Of a stretch of DNA of 27,098 bases, positions 6,363 to 13,302 are shown piece after piece. The position numbers were made by a program, and so were the translations under genes. How positions within the stretch are numbered: position 1 is the first letter of the stretch; each line of letters opens with the position of its first letter. The stretch is from Acidobacteriaceae bacterium. Its GTDB lineage: Bacteria > Acidobacteriota > Terriglobia > Terriglobales > Acidobacteriaceae. The notes beneath the pieces were generated by a model that worked only from the letters and a program-made list of their open reading frames with translations, was not told where the DNA came from and did not search any database. The stretch spans positions 2,011 through 29,108 of the forward strand of contig PLYW01000122.1 in NCBI GenBank assembly GCA_003151875.1, read 5' to 3'.

Positions 6363-7932
6363 GCGCGTGCTGGTGGTGGGGTTGGGGAAGTCGGGGAGGG
6401 CGGCGGCGCTGTTTCTGCGCGACAAGGGTGCGCGGGTGACGGTGTCGGATTCGCGGAGCATGGCGGCGCTGGAACATGAGATTCCTACGCTGCTGGATGC
6501 GGGGATCATGGTGGAGGCCGGCGGGCATGGGCTGCTGACGTTTCGGCGGCAGGATTTGATTGTGGTGTCGCCGGGGGTGCCGTATGACACGCCGGAGTTG
6601 AAGCAGGTGCGGGCGTTCGGATCGCTGGGTCCTCCGATTATTGGGGAGTTGGAGCTGGCGAGCCGGTTTCTGCAGGGCAACGTGGTGGCGATTACGGGGT
6701 CGAATGGGAAGACGACGACCACTTCCCTGCTGGGGAAGATCTTCGCGGATGCGGGCCGGGCGACGCTGGTGGGCGGGAATATTGGGACGCCGGTGATTGA
6801 GTTGATTGCGCCGAGCATCGAGCTGAGTGGCGCGCATAGCGAGGAAGAAGCAGATTCCTCCGCTGCGCTGCGGAATGACAAACAAAATGCAGGGATTCTT
6901 CCCTCTGCTCGGAATGACAAGCAAGAGAACGAGCAACAACAAGGGCAAGAGCGAAATACGGAGGTTCTGAGCGGAGCTCAGAATGACGGACTAAGAATTG
7001 ACGGCGATGACGGACCCAGAGTTGGGGGCGACGTTTGGAGCGTGCTGGAGGTGTCGAGCTTCCAGTTGGAGACGGTGGAGGAGTTTCATCCGCATATTGC
7101 CGTGGTACTGAACATTACGCCCGACCACCTGGATCGGCATGGGACGTTCGAGAACTATGCGGCGATGAAGGCGCGGATTACGGCGCGGCAGGGGCCGGAG
7201 GACTTCCTGGTGCTGAACGGCGAGGATCCGCCGACGCAGATGGTGGCCGCGAAGACGAAGGCGCAGGTGTTCTGGTTCAGCGGGCGGCGGCCGATCAAGC
7301 AGGGCGCGTTTGTGCACGGGGAGAGCGTGCTGTTTATCCCGCGCGAGGGTGCGAAGGCAGAGCCGATTCTGCCGGTGGCGGAGATTCCACTGAAGGGCGC
7401 GCACAATGTGGAGAACGTGCTGGCGGCGGTGTGCGCGGCGCGGCTGGCGGGGATCGTGGCAGAGTCGATTCGGGCTTCGGTGGCGAGCTTCCGGGCGGTG
7501 GAGCATCGGCTGGAGTTTACAGCTGCCGTGCGCGGCGTGGAGTTCTACAACGACTCCAAGGCGACGAACGTGGATGCGACGAAGAAGGCGCTGGAGGCGT
7601 TCGCGGGAGGCGTTCACCTGATCCTTGGCGGCAAGGATAAGAACTCGGATTACACCGAATTGAGCGATTTGCTGCGCGCGCGGTGCAAGGTTGTTTACAC
7701 AATTGGTTCGGCGGCCGAGAAGATCGAGCGGCAATTGGCGGGAGTCGTCAAGATAGTCTCAGCGGGAACGTTGGACGCGGCAGTGCGGAAGGCCACGGAG
7801 GATGCGGTGGCCGGCGATGTTGTGCTGCTGGCGCCGGCTTGCTCGAGCTACGACCAGTTTGAGAATTATGAGCATCGGGGACGGGTTTTCAAGGAGTTGG
7901 TAGCGCAGCAAGTCAGCAAGGCAGCAGGCTAG
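6346..7932 (+). CDS. murD: UDP-MurNAc-L-alanine:D-glutamate ligase MurD with a repeat-derived internal insertion
   Basis: MurD adds D-glutamate to UDP-MurNAc-L-Ala. The N-terminal Rossmann-like domain (VLVVGLGKSGRAAALFL), the P-loop GSNGKTTTTSLLGK near residue 120, VGGNIGTPVIEL, VLEVSSFQLE, NITPDHLDRH, YNDSKATN and LGGKDK are all present, so the enzyme should be active. The protein has 528 residues, about 70 more than usual. The excess is residues 160-228 (bases 6823-7029), a charged, Asn/Gln/Glu-rich stretch between GGNIG and the SSFQLE strand. It is encoded by three degenerate hairpin repeats. A Shine-Dalgarno AAGGGAG precedes the ATG. The last residues (QQVSKAAG) are encoded by tandem octamers. 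Confidence 0.96.
   Translation: MELKNKRVLVVGLGKSGRAAALFLRDKGARVTVSDSRSMAALEHEIPTLLDAGIMVEAGGHGLLTFRRQDLIVVSPGVPYDTPELKQVRAFGSLGPPIIGELELASRFLQGNVVAITGSNGKTTTTSLLGKIFADAGRATLVGGNIGTPVIELIAPSIELSGAHSEEEADSSAALRNDKQNAGILPSARNDKQENEQQQGQERNTEVLSGAQNDGLRIDGDDGPRVGGDVWSVLEVSSFQLETVEEFHPHIAVVLNITPDHLDRHGTFENYAAMKARITARQGPEDFLVLNGEDPPTQMVAAKTKAQVFWFSGRRPIKQGAFVHGESVLFIPREGAKAEPILPVAEIPLKGAHNVENVLAAVCAARLAGIVAESIRASVASFRAVEHRLEFTAAVRGVEFYNDSKATNVDATKKALEAFAGGVHLILGGKDKNSDYTELSDLLRARCKVVYTIGSAAEKIERQLAGVVKIVSAGTLDAAVRKATEDAVAGDVVLLAPACSSYDQFENYEHRGRVFKELVAQQVSKAAG
6850..6990 (+). repeat. Three degenerate hairpin repeats inserted in frame within murD
   Basis: Copies lie at about 6850-6882, 6889-6922 and 6959-6990. 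Each ends in a variant of CGGAATGACAA (third copy CAGAATGACGG) preceded by a complementary arm: ATTCC...GCGGAAT in the first, ATTC...CGGAAT in the second, and a perfect TTCTGAGC-GGA-GCTCAGAA in the third. In protein they read ALRNDK, ARNDK and AQND. Dispersed hairpins of this look are common between genes in many bacteria; finding them open in frame inside an essential gene is unusual. The excess over a normal MurD is a multiple of three (207 bases). Confidence 0.75.
7906..7929 (+). repeat. Tandem octamers at the 3' end of murD
   Basis: CAGCAAGT, CAGCAAGG and CAGCAGGC in a row, immediately before the murD stop codon and encoding its last eight residues. The unit resembles the octamer found between ftsW and murG (9054-9093). 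Confidence 0.6.
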
Positions 7933-7958
7933 CGAAGTGCAGGGGATGTGGGAGTTCG

Positions 7959-9050
7959 ATGGCGAAGCGGGTTGGGGTCGACAAATGGCTGTTCGGGACT
8001 GTGCTGTTGCTGGTGCTGTTCGGACTGGTGATGGTGTTCTCGGCGTCTGCCGTCATCTCGCAGTCGGAGTGGGGATCGCCGTATCGCTACGTGTCAAAAC
8101 AGGCGGGGTTCGCGCTGGGCGGCATGGTCATGCTGTTCGTGCTGATGCGGGTGGACTACCGGCGGTATAACAGCTACCCGGTGGTGGCGGCGGCGGTGGC
8201 TGTGACGACGATGCTGCTGCTGGCGGTGTTTGCGATGCACAGCGTGAACGGGGCGCACCGCTGGATCGGATCGGGCGGCATGTCGTTGCAGCCATCCGAG
8301 ATTGCGAAGCCGGTGCTGGTGCTGTTCCTCGCATACTTTCTGCAGACGCGGATCCACACGATGGACGACTGGAAGGGTACGATCGCGAAGGCTGCTCTGC
8401 CTCCGCTGATTTTCATCGGGCTGATTCTGAAGGAGCCGGACCTGGGCACGGCGCTGGTGTGCGCGGCGGTGACGATGGCGATGCTCTATCTCGCCGGGAT
8501 GCAGTTGAAGTGGTTCGGCCTGGCGGCGCTGGCGTCTTCGCCGGTGATGTACTACATGCTGTGGATGGTGCCGTTCCGGCGCGCGCGCATGGAGATTTTC
8601 TTTCACCCGGAGATGGATCCGCTGGGCAAGGGCTTCCACACCATGCAGTCGCTGATCGCAGTGGGGACGGGCGGAGTGTTCGGCCGAGGGCTGATGGAGG
8701 GCGTGCAGAAGCTGTTCTACCTGCCGGAGTCACATACGGACTTCATCTTCGCCAACATCTGCGAGGAACTGGGGCTGCTGGGCGCGCTGGCGCTGGTGGG
8801 ACTGTTCTGCATATTCGGCTATCGCGGGCTGCGGGCGGCGTTTCTTTCGACGGACCCGTTCGCGCGCTTCCTGGCGTTCGGGCTGACGAGCGCGGTGCTG
8901 ATCCAGGCGTTCTTCAACATGAGCGTGGCGATTGCGCTGGTGCCGACCAAGGGCATTACGCTGCCGTTTATCTCATTTGGCGGGACTTCGCTGTTCTTTA
9001 CGCTGTCGGCGATGGGTGTGCTGCTGAATATTACGCGCGAGATTGATTAA
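7959..9050 (+). CDS. ftsW: Septal peptidoglycan polymerase FtsW (SEDS family)
   Basis: FtsW is the SEDS-family glycosyltransferase that polymerises lipid II at the septum with its partner FtsI. The 363-residue protein has about ten membrane helices. It shows MVFSASAVIS in the first helix, GAHRWIGSGGMSLQPSEIAK near residue 90, LKEPDLGTA, GVFGRGLMEGVQKLFYLPES, THTDFIFANICEEL-like residues, and the C-terminal PTKGITLPFISFGGTSL. Start: ATG with GGGAG a few bases upstream; 26 bases separate it from murD. The C-terminus ends soon after the last helix, without a long cytoplasmic tail. RodA is the alternative, but the position between murD and murG points to FtsW. Confidence 0.95.
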   Translation: MAKRVGVDKWLFGTVLLLVLFGLVMVFSASAVISQSEWGSPYRYVSKQAGFALGGMVMLFVLMRVDYRRYNSYPVVAAAVAVTTMLLLAVFAMHSVNGAHRWIGSGGMSLQPSEIAKPVLVLFLAYFLQTRIHTMDDWKGTIAKAALPPLIFIGLILKEPDLGTALVCAAVTMAMLYLAGMQLKWFGLAALASSPVMYYMLWMVPFRRARMEIFFHPEMDPLGKGFHTMQSLIAVGTGGVFGRGLMEGVQKLFYLPESHTDFIFANICEELGLLGALALVGLFCIFGYRGLRAAFLSTDPFARFLAFGLTSAVLIQAFFNMSVAIALVPTKGITLPFISFGGTSLFFTLSAMGVLLNITREID

Positions 9051-9053
9051 GTG

Positions 9054-9093
9054 CAGCGAGACAGCGAGTCAGCGGGTCAGCGAGTCAGCGGGA
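9054..9093 (+). repeat. Five tandem octamers CAGCGRGW between ftsW and murG
   Basis: Five consecutive 8-base units: CAGCGAGA, CAGCGAGT, CAGCGGGT, CAGCGAGT, CAGCGGGA. They start just after the ftsW stop and end three bases before the murG ATG, so the last unit supplies the purine-rich ribosome binding site (GCGGGA). The count of units could vary without touching either protein. Confidence 0.8.
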
Positions 9094-9095
9094 AA

Positions 9096-10169
9096 ATGCT
9101 GAGGGTATTGATAGCTGGTGGAGGGACCGGCGGGCATGTGATTCCGGCGCTGGCGATTGCGCGGGAGTTGCGCGATGCGCACGGGGCGGATGTGCGGTTT
9201 GTGGGGACGGCGCGCGGGCTGGAGACGCGGCTGGTGCCGGAGGCGGGATTCAAGCTGGCATTGGTACGGTCCGGGCAGTTAAAGAATGTGAGCCTGGCGA
9301 CACGACTGCGGACGATGCTCGATCTGCCGCTGGGTGTGGTGGAGTGCGTGCGGCTGGTGCGCGAGTTCAAGCCGCAGGTGGTGGTGGGCGTGGGCGGCTA
9401 TGCGAGCGGGCCGGGCATGCTGGCGGCGGTTCTGCTGCGCGTGCCTACGCTGGCCTACGAGCCGAACGCGGTGCCGGGCATGACGAACCGCTGGCTGGGC
9501 CGATGGGTGAGCGCGGCAGCGGTGAATTTTGAGCAGACGGCGAAGTACTTTCGCAACGCCGAGGCGACGGGGGTGCCGGTGCGGGCGGAGATCTTTGCGC
9601 TGCCACCGCGGCCTGCGGGCGCACCGCCGAGGTTGCTGGTGACGGCGGGCAGCAATGGCGCGCTGGTCTTCAACGAGACGATGCCGAAGATTGCGGCGGA
9701 ACTGCTGGAATCGGTGCCTGGGTTGACGATCGTGCACCAGGCGGGCGCGCGGAACCTGGAGACGACGCGGGCGGCCTATGCGGGGAGCGGGGCCGATCCG
9801 GCGCGGTGGTCCGTGGAGGCGTTTCTGGCGGACATGCCGGCGCAGTACGGAGCGGCGGACCTGGTGCTGGCGCGGTCGGGAAGCACAATGGCGGAGTTGT
9901 GCGCGGCGGGCAAGCCCTCGCTGCTGGTGCCGTTTGCCGCGGCGGCGGACGATCATCAGCGGAAGAATGCGGAGGTGCTGGTCGAGGCTGGCGCGGCGGC
10001 GATGCTGCTGCAACGCGACGTCACGCCGGCGACACTGCTGGAGGGACTGCGCGGGCTGCTGCTCGACCCGGAGCGGCGAGCGGCTATGGCAGTGCGGGCG
10101 AAGTCGCTGGCGCGGCCGGGAGCGTTGGAGCGGATCGCTGCGATGGTGGTGGGACTGGCGAAAGGATAG
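9096..10169 (+). CDS. murG: UDP-GlcNAc:lipid I N-acetylglucosaminyltransferase MurG
   Basis: MurG is the peripheral membrane GT-B enzyme that adds GlcNAc to lipid I, giving lipid II. The protein begins MLRVLIAGGGTGGHVIPALA, the glycine loop of the family. VGVGGYASGP and YEPNAVPGMTNRWL follow in the N-terminal domain, and VTAGSNGAL, IVHQAGARN, LVLARSGSTMAELCAAGKPS and PFAAAADDHQRKNAEVL in the donor-binding domain. A longer frame begins at a GTG directly after the ftsW stop, but those 15 codons are only the octamer repeat, so I place the start at the ATG. Length 357 residues, normal for MurG. Confidence 0.96.
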   Translation: MLRVLIAGGGTGGHVIPALAIARELRDAHGADVRFVGTARGLETRLVPEAGFKLALVRSGQLKNVSLATRLRTMLDLPLGVVECVRLVREFKPQVVVGVGGYASGPGMLAAVLLRVPTLAYEPNAVPGMTNRWLGRWVSAAAVNFEQTAKYFRNAEATGVPVRAEIFALPPRPAGAPPRLLVTAGSNGALVFNETMPKIAAELLESVPGLTIVHQAGARNLETTRAAYAGSGADPARWSVEAFLADMPAQYGAADLVLARSGSTMAELCAAGKPSLLVPFAAAADDHQRKNAEVLVEAGAAAMLLQRDVTPATLLEGLRGLLLDPERRAAMAVRAKSLARPGALERIAAMVVGLAKG

Positions 10170-10200
10170 TTGCTGGTTGTTAGTTGCTAGTTGCTGGTTG
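10169..10200 (+). repeat. Tandem heptamers GTTGYTR after murG
   Basis: Four and a half consecutive seven-base units (GTTGCTG, GTTGTTA, GTTGCTA, GTTGCTG, GTTG) beginning with the last base of the murG stop codon. They lie before the bidirectional hairpin. They resemble the heptameric tandem repeats known in other phyla only in unit length. Confidence 0.7.
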
Positions 10201-10209
10201 AAAAGCGAA

Positions 10210-10233
10210 GGGCTGAGGATTGCTCCTCAGCCC
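10210..10233. terminator. Bidirectional hairpin terminator between murG and the opposing gene
   Basis: GGGCTGAGGA-TTGC-TCCTCAGCCC, a perfect ten-base stem with a four-base loop in the convergent gap between murG and the - strand YXWGXW gene. On the - strand it is followed by a short T run (CTTTTC), so it best serves the - strand gene; on the + strand the downstream bases are T/G-rich without a clean T run. Confidence 0.75.
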
Positions 10234-10256
10234 TGATTGGTTGGTTTGGCGAAATC

Positions 10257-11378
10257 TTAGCGGCGACCGCCGCCACCGCCGTGGCCGCCACCACCACCGC
10301 TAAAGCCGCCTCCGCCGCCGTGGCCGCCACCACCGCTGAAGCCGCCTCCGCCACCGCCGCGGAATCCGCCACCGCCGCCGACGTTACCGCCGCCGGAGAA
10401 GGAACGAGCTTGGGGCGCTGCTCCGCCACCACCGAACGAACGGGCTTGCATCTGTCCTCCACCCGAGAACGAGCGGGTCTGCGGGGCTTGAGATGCGAAG
10501 CTTCCGCGAGACTGCCCAATCGCGCTGCCACCGGAAAAGCCGCGTGTCTGTGGGGCCGCATAGCTTCCGCGAGACTGCGCGTATGCGTTGCCGCCTGCGT
10601 ATGCACTGCCGCCGTTGAAGCCGCGGGCTGCCCCGCCGTTATAGGTCGGGCGAGCTGCATTGCCACCGTTGAAGCCGCGGGTGGCTCCGCCGTTGTACGC
10701 AGGCCGCGCGCCGTTGCCGGTATAGCCGTTGCGCATAGCGTTCAGGGCTTGGCCACCTCCGCGGTTCCCTGCGAGGGTATTGCCACCGCGGCCGGCGAAG
10801 GTGTTGCCGTTGATGCCGGAGCCGCGATTGGAGGTCCCTCCGCGATTGAAGCCAGTGTTACGGGCGAAGCTCTGGCCACCAGGACGTCCGCCGAAGCCCG
10901 CGTACGCGCGGTTGTAGTTGTGTCCATAGTTGCCGCCCAGACGATTGTAGGCGCCGTTGCAGAAGAAGTGGCCCCCGCCCCAGTAACCGCCATAGAAGCC
11001 TGTGCCGAAGTAGCCGAAACCGTAGTCGATGCCGCCATAGAAGCCGACGGACAGGCCCCAGTAGCCGGGATTCCAGAAGTAATCGTCTGCGTCAAAACCC
11101 CAGTAGCCGGGGGTCCAGAGTGCGTCTGTATACGGCGGATCGACCCAGGCGCCGTCAACCCAATAGTAGCCATCGGGTCCCCAGGCCCAATATCCGGGAG
11201 TCCAGATGTATCCGTCGCCGGGAGCCTCTGGCTGGGCGTATTCGGGAATCGGCGGCGGAGCGACACCGACCGAGACGCCGACTCCCACTTGTGCGCGTGC
11301 CGCAGCGGGCGCCATCAGAAAGACCCCTGCGATCAGCGCCGCAATCGTGATGCTGGTTAAAACTCGCGCGATCTTCAT
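10257..11378 (-). CDS. Secreted YXWGXW-repeat, glycine-rich protein
   Basis: A 373-residue exported protein of unknown role. Residues 1-29 form a Sec signal peptide (basic start, hydrophobic core, cleavage after ARA before Q30). Residues 35-130 hold aromatic repeats of the YXWGXW/WxxGxW kind: DGYIWTPGYWAWGPDGYYW, DALWTPGYWGF and YFWNPGYWGL. The remaining 240 residues are low-complexity Gly/Asn/Arg/Ser, with repeated RSFSGGG, RGFNGG and, at the end, long Gly runs with His. The start is the ATG giving MKIARV; the frame upstream is open but lacks protein-like sequence. Proteins of this class are common in Acidobacteria and Proteobacteria and are thought to lie in the envelope. It runs opposite to the dcw genes and separates murG from murC. 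Function is not known. Confidence 0.85.
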   Translation of the reverse strand: MKIARVLTSITIAALIAGVFLMAPAAARAQVGVGVSVGVAPPPIPEYAQPEAPGDGYIWTPGYWAWGPDGYYWVDGAWVDPPYTDALWTPGYWGFDADDYFWNPGYWGLSVGFYGGIDYGFGYFGTGFYGGYWGGGHFFCNGAYNRLGGNYGHNYNRAYAGFGGRPGGQSFARNTGFNRGGTSNRGSGINGNTFAGRGGNTLAGNRGGGQALNAMRNGYTGNGARPAYNGGATRGFNGGNAARPTYNGGAARGFNGGSAYAGGNAYAQSRGSYAAPQTRGFSGGSAIGQSRGSFASQAPQTRSFSGGGQMQARSFGGGGAAPQARSFSGGGNVGGGGGFRGGGGGGFSGGGGHGGGGGFSGGGGGHGGGGGRR

Positions 11379-11733
11379 ACGTTGCCTTGTCCTCAATCCT
11401 TCGCTTGTCCGGGTGGTACTTTGCAACAGCGGATTGCGCGGATTGTAAGGGCCCATTCTTACGGAGTATGCGATCCGCGAGCAACTCAGTGCGGCGGCTG
11501 TAAACTCCTGACGAGTTAGACACAAGATACGCCATTTGGTTGCGGGTTGCGGAGGGGTCAGTCTCGTCGGAATGGGATCGCCGGAGGCCAGAATCGCGGG
11601 GGCGGATTCTATCTCGTTCGCGCCATGGGAGATAGGGAGGCCGGCCGGCGAAAAGGCTGGTAGAGTGAAGTCCGGGTGCACGGCAGGACCGACGCCGCGC
11701 GCCAGCCAATGCCGTAAGGAGAGAGTGCTTCCC
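11379..11733. other. Divergent intergenic region between the YXWGXW gene and murC
   Basis: 355 bases without a convincing gene. On the + strand TTGCAA (11421-11426) and TGTAAG (11444-11449), spaced by 17 bases, make a weak promoter candidate for murC. A small inverted repeat GTAAG-N8-CTTAC overlaps that -10. The frame of murC is open upstream through most of this stretch, but the translation is not protein-like. TAAGGAG (11715-11721) is the probable murC ribosome binding site. Confidence 0.4.
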
Positions 11734-13167
11734 ATGTTCCTGCCTGGTCATTTCCTGTTCGCTCCCACGCAGCGGATCCACTTCATTGGGATCGGCGGAA
11801 TTGGCATGAGCGGGATCGCGGAGATCCTGCTGACGATGGGGTACGCGGTGTCGGGGTCGGACCTGCGACGGTCGGCGGTGACGGACCGGCTAGCCGGCAT
11901 GGGCGCCGTGATCTATGAAGGACATGCGGCCGGGAACGCGGCGGCGAGCGACGTGGTGGTGACGAGTTCAGCGGTTTCCGCAACCAATCCCGAGGTGCTG
12001 GAGGCCCGGGCGCGGAAGATTCCGGTGATTCAGCGCGCGGAGATGCTGGCGGAGTTGATGCGGCTGAAGTACGGGATCGCCGTGGCCGGCATGCACGGCA
12101 AAACGACGACGACTTCGATGATTGCGGCGGTGCTGGGGGCGGGCGGCGGCGAGGGGAATCTGGACCCGACTGTGGTGGTGGGCGGGCGCGTGGATGCGTT
12201 GGGGTCGAATGCACGGCTGGGCTCGTCGCAGTACCTGGTGGCCGAGGCGGATGAGAGCGACCGCTCCTTTCTGAAGCTGTCGCCCGTGCTGGCGGTGGTG
12301 ACGAATCTCGATCGCGAGCATATGGATTGCTATCGCGACATGGCGGACGTGGAAGGGGCGTTTGTCGAGTTCATGGATCGCGTGCCGTTCTACGGTGCGA
12401 CGACGGCTTGCGTGGACAATGCGCTATTGCGCGGCGTGCTGGATCGGGTGCGCCGGCGCGTCTACACGTATGGCGAATCGGCGGGGGCGGATTTTCGACT
12501 GCAGTTGCTGGAGAGGCCCGCGAGCGCTCCTAGCGATTACGGTCACTGGCAGTTTGAGGTGAACTACCGCGGGCTGGTGCTGGGACCGTTCGCGCTGCAT
12601 GTTCCGGGGCGGCACAACGTGCTGAATGCGACGGCAGCGGTTGCGATCGGCGTGCAGCTTGGCGTTGCGCCGGATGGGATCGCCGCAGGGCTGGCGAGCT
12701 ACCGCGGAGTCGACCGGCGCTTCCAGGTGAAGGGCATGGTGCGGGAAGTGACGGTGGTGGACGACTACGGACATCACCCGACGGAGATTCTGGCGACGCT
12801 GCGGGCGGCGCGGGATGCGGGGTATGCGCGGGTGCATGTGCTGTTCCAGCCGCACCGGTACACGCGGACGCGCGATCTGCAGCCGGAGTTTGCGCGGGCG
12901 TTTGCGGACGCGGATACGCTGCGGGTGCTGGACATCTACGCGGCGAGCGAGGAGCCGATCGCGGGCGTCGATGCGCCCGGGCTGGTGGAGGCGATCCGGC
13001 GGACGGGCACGGTGAGCGGCGGCGTGGAGTATGCGGAGTCAATGGCGGCGGGGGTGGATGCACTGGCCAGGGCGGCGTGCGCGGGTGACGTGATTCTGAC
13101 GCTGGGTGCAGGCAGCGTTTCGCAGGGTGGAGCGCTGCTGCTGGAGGCGCTGGCGCGCGAGATTTGA
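11734..13167 (+). CDS. murC: UDP-N-acetylmuramate:L-alanine ligase MurC
   Basis: MurC adds L-alanine, the first stem residue, to UDP-MurNAc. The N-terminal Rossmann domain reads IHFIGIGGIGMSGIAEILL with GYAVSGSD; the P-loop is GMHGKTTTTSMI near residue 120; then AEADESDRSFL, TNLDREHMDCY, the C-terminal VVDDYGHHPTEI and FQPHRYTRT. Length 477 residues, normal. I chose the ATG at MFLPGHFLF, 12 bases after TAAGGAG. A GTG three codons earlier would sit too close to that site. No murB or ddl follows, unlike many dcw clusters; ftsQ comes next after 135 bases. Confidence 0.96.
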   Translation: MFLPGHFLFAPTQRIHFIGIGGIGMSGIAEILLTMGYAVSGSDLRRSAVTDRLAGMGAVIYEGHAAGNAAASDVVVTSSAVSATNPEVLEARARKIPVIQRAEMLAELMRLKYGIAVAGMHGKTTTTSMIAAVLGAGGGEGNLDPTVVVGGRVDALGSNARLGSSQYLVAEADESDRSFLKLSPVLAVVTNLDREHMDCYRDMADVEGAFVEFMDRVPFYGATTACVDNALLRGVLDRVRRRVYTYGESAGADFRLQLLERPASAPSDYGHWQFEVNYRGLVLGPFALHVPGRHNVLNATAAVAIGVQLGVAPDGIAAGLASYRGVDRRFQVKGMVREVTVVDDYGHHPTEILATLRAARDAGYARVHVLFQPHRYTRTRDLQPEFARAFADADTLRVLDIYAASEEPIAGVDAPGLVEAIRRTGTVSGGVEYAESMAAGVDALARAACAGDVILTLGAGSVSQGGALLLEALAREI

Positions 13168-13302
13168 GTGCGCCGATGCTCCTACGGGGTGTTGTGTCCA
13201 GCTAAATCTTGCAGGTGAGTTGCTGAGTGGGTACCTCCCCAGTTCGATGACTGAAAAAGAGGATCCACACGATATGATGAGCGTGGCGATTCCTCGCGAC
13301 CT

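Noticed and set aside
9051..9095. GTG start of murG directly after the ftsW stop
   Set aside because: The 15 codons are only octamer repeat; MurG normally begins two or three residues before the VLIAGGGTGGH loop.
11536..11733. Extension of murC upstream by 66 codons
   Set aside because: The extra sequence has no similarity to MurC and precedes the TAAGGAG site; the family starts near MFLPGHFLF.
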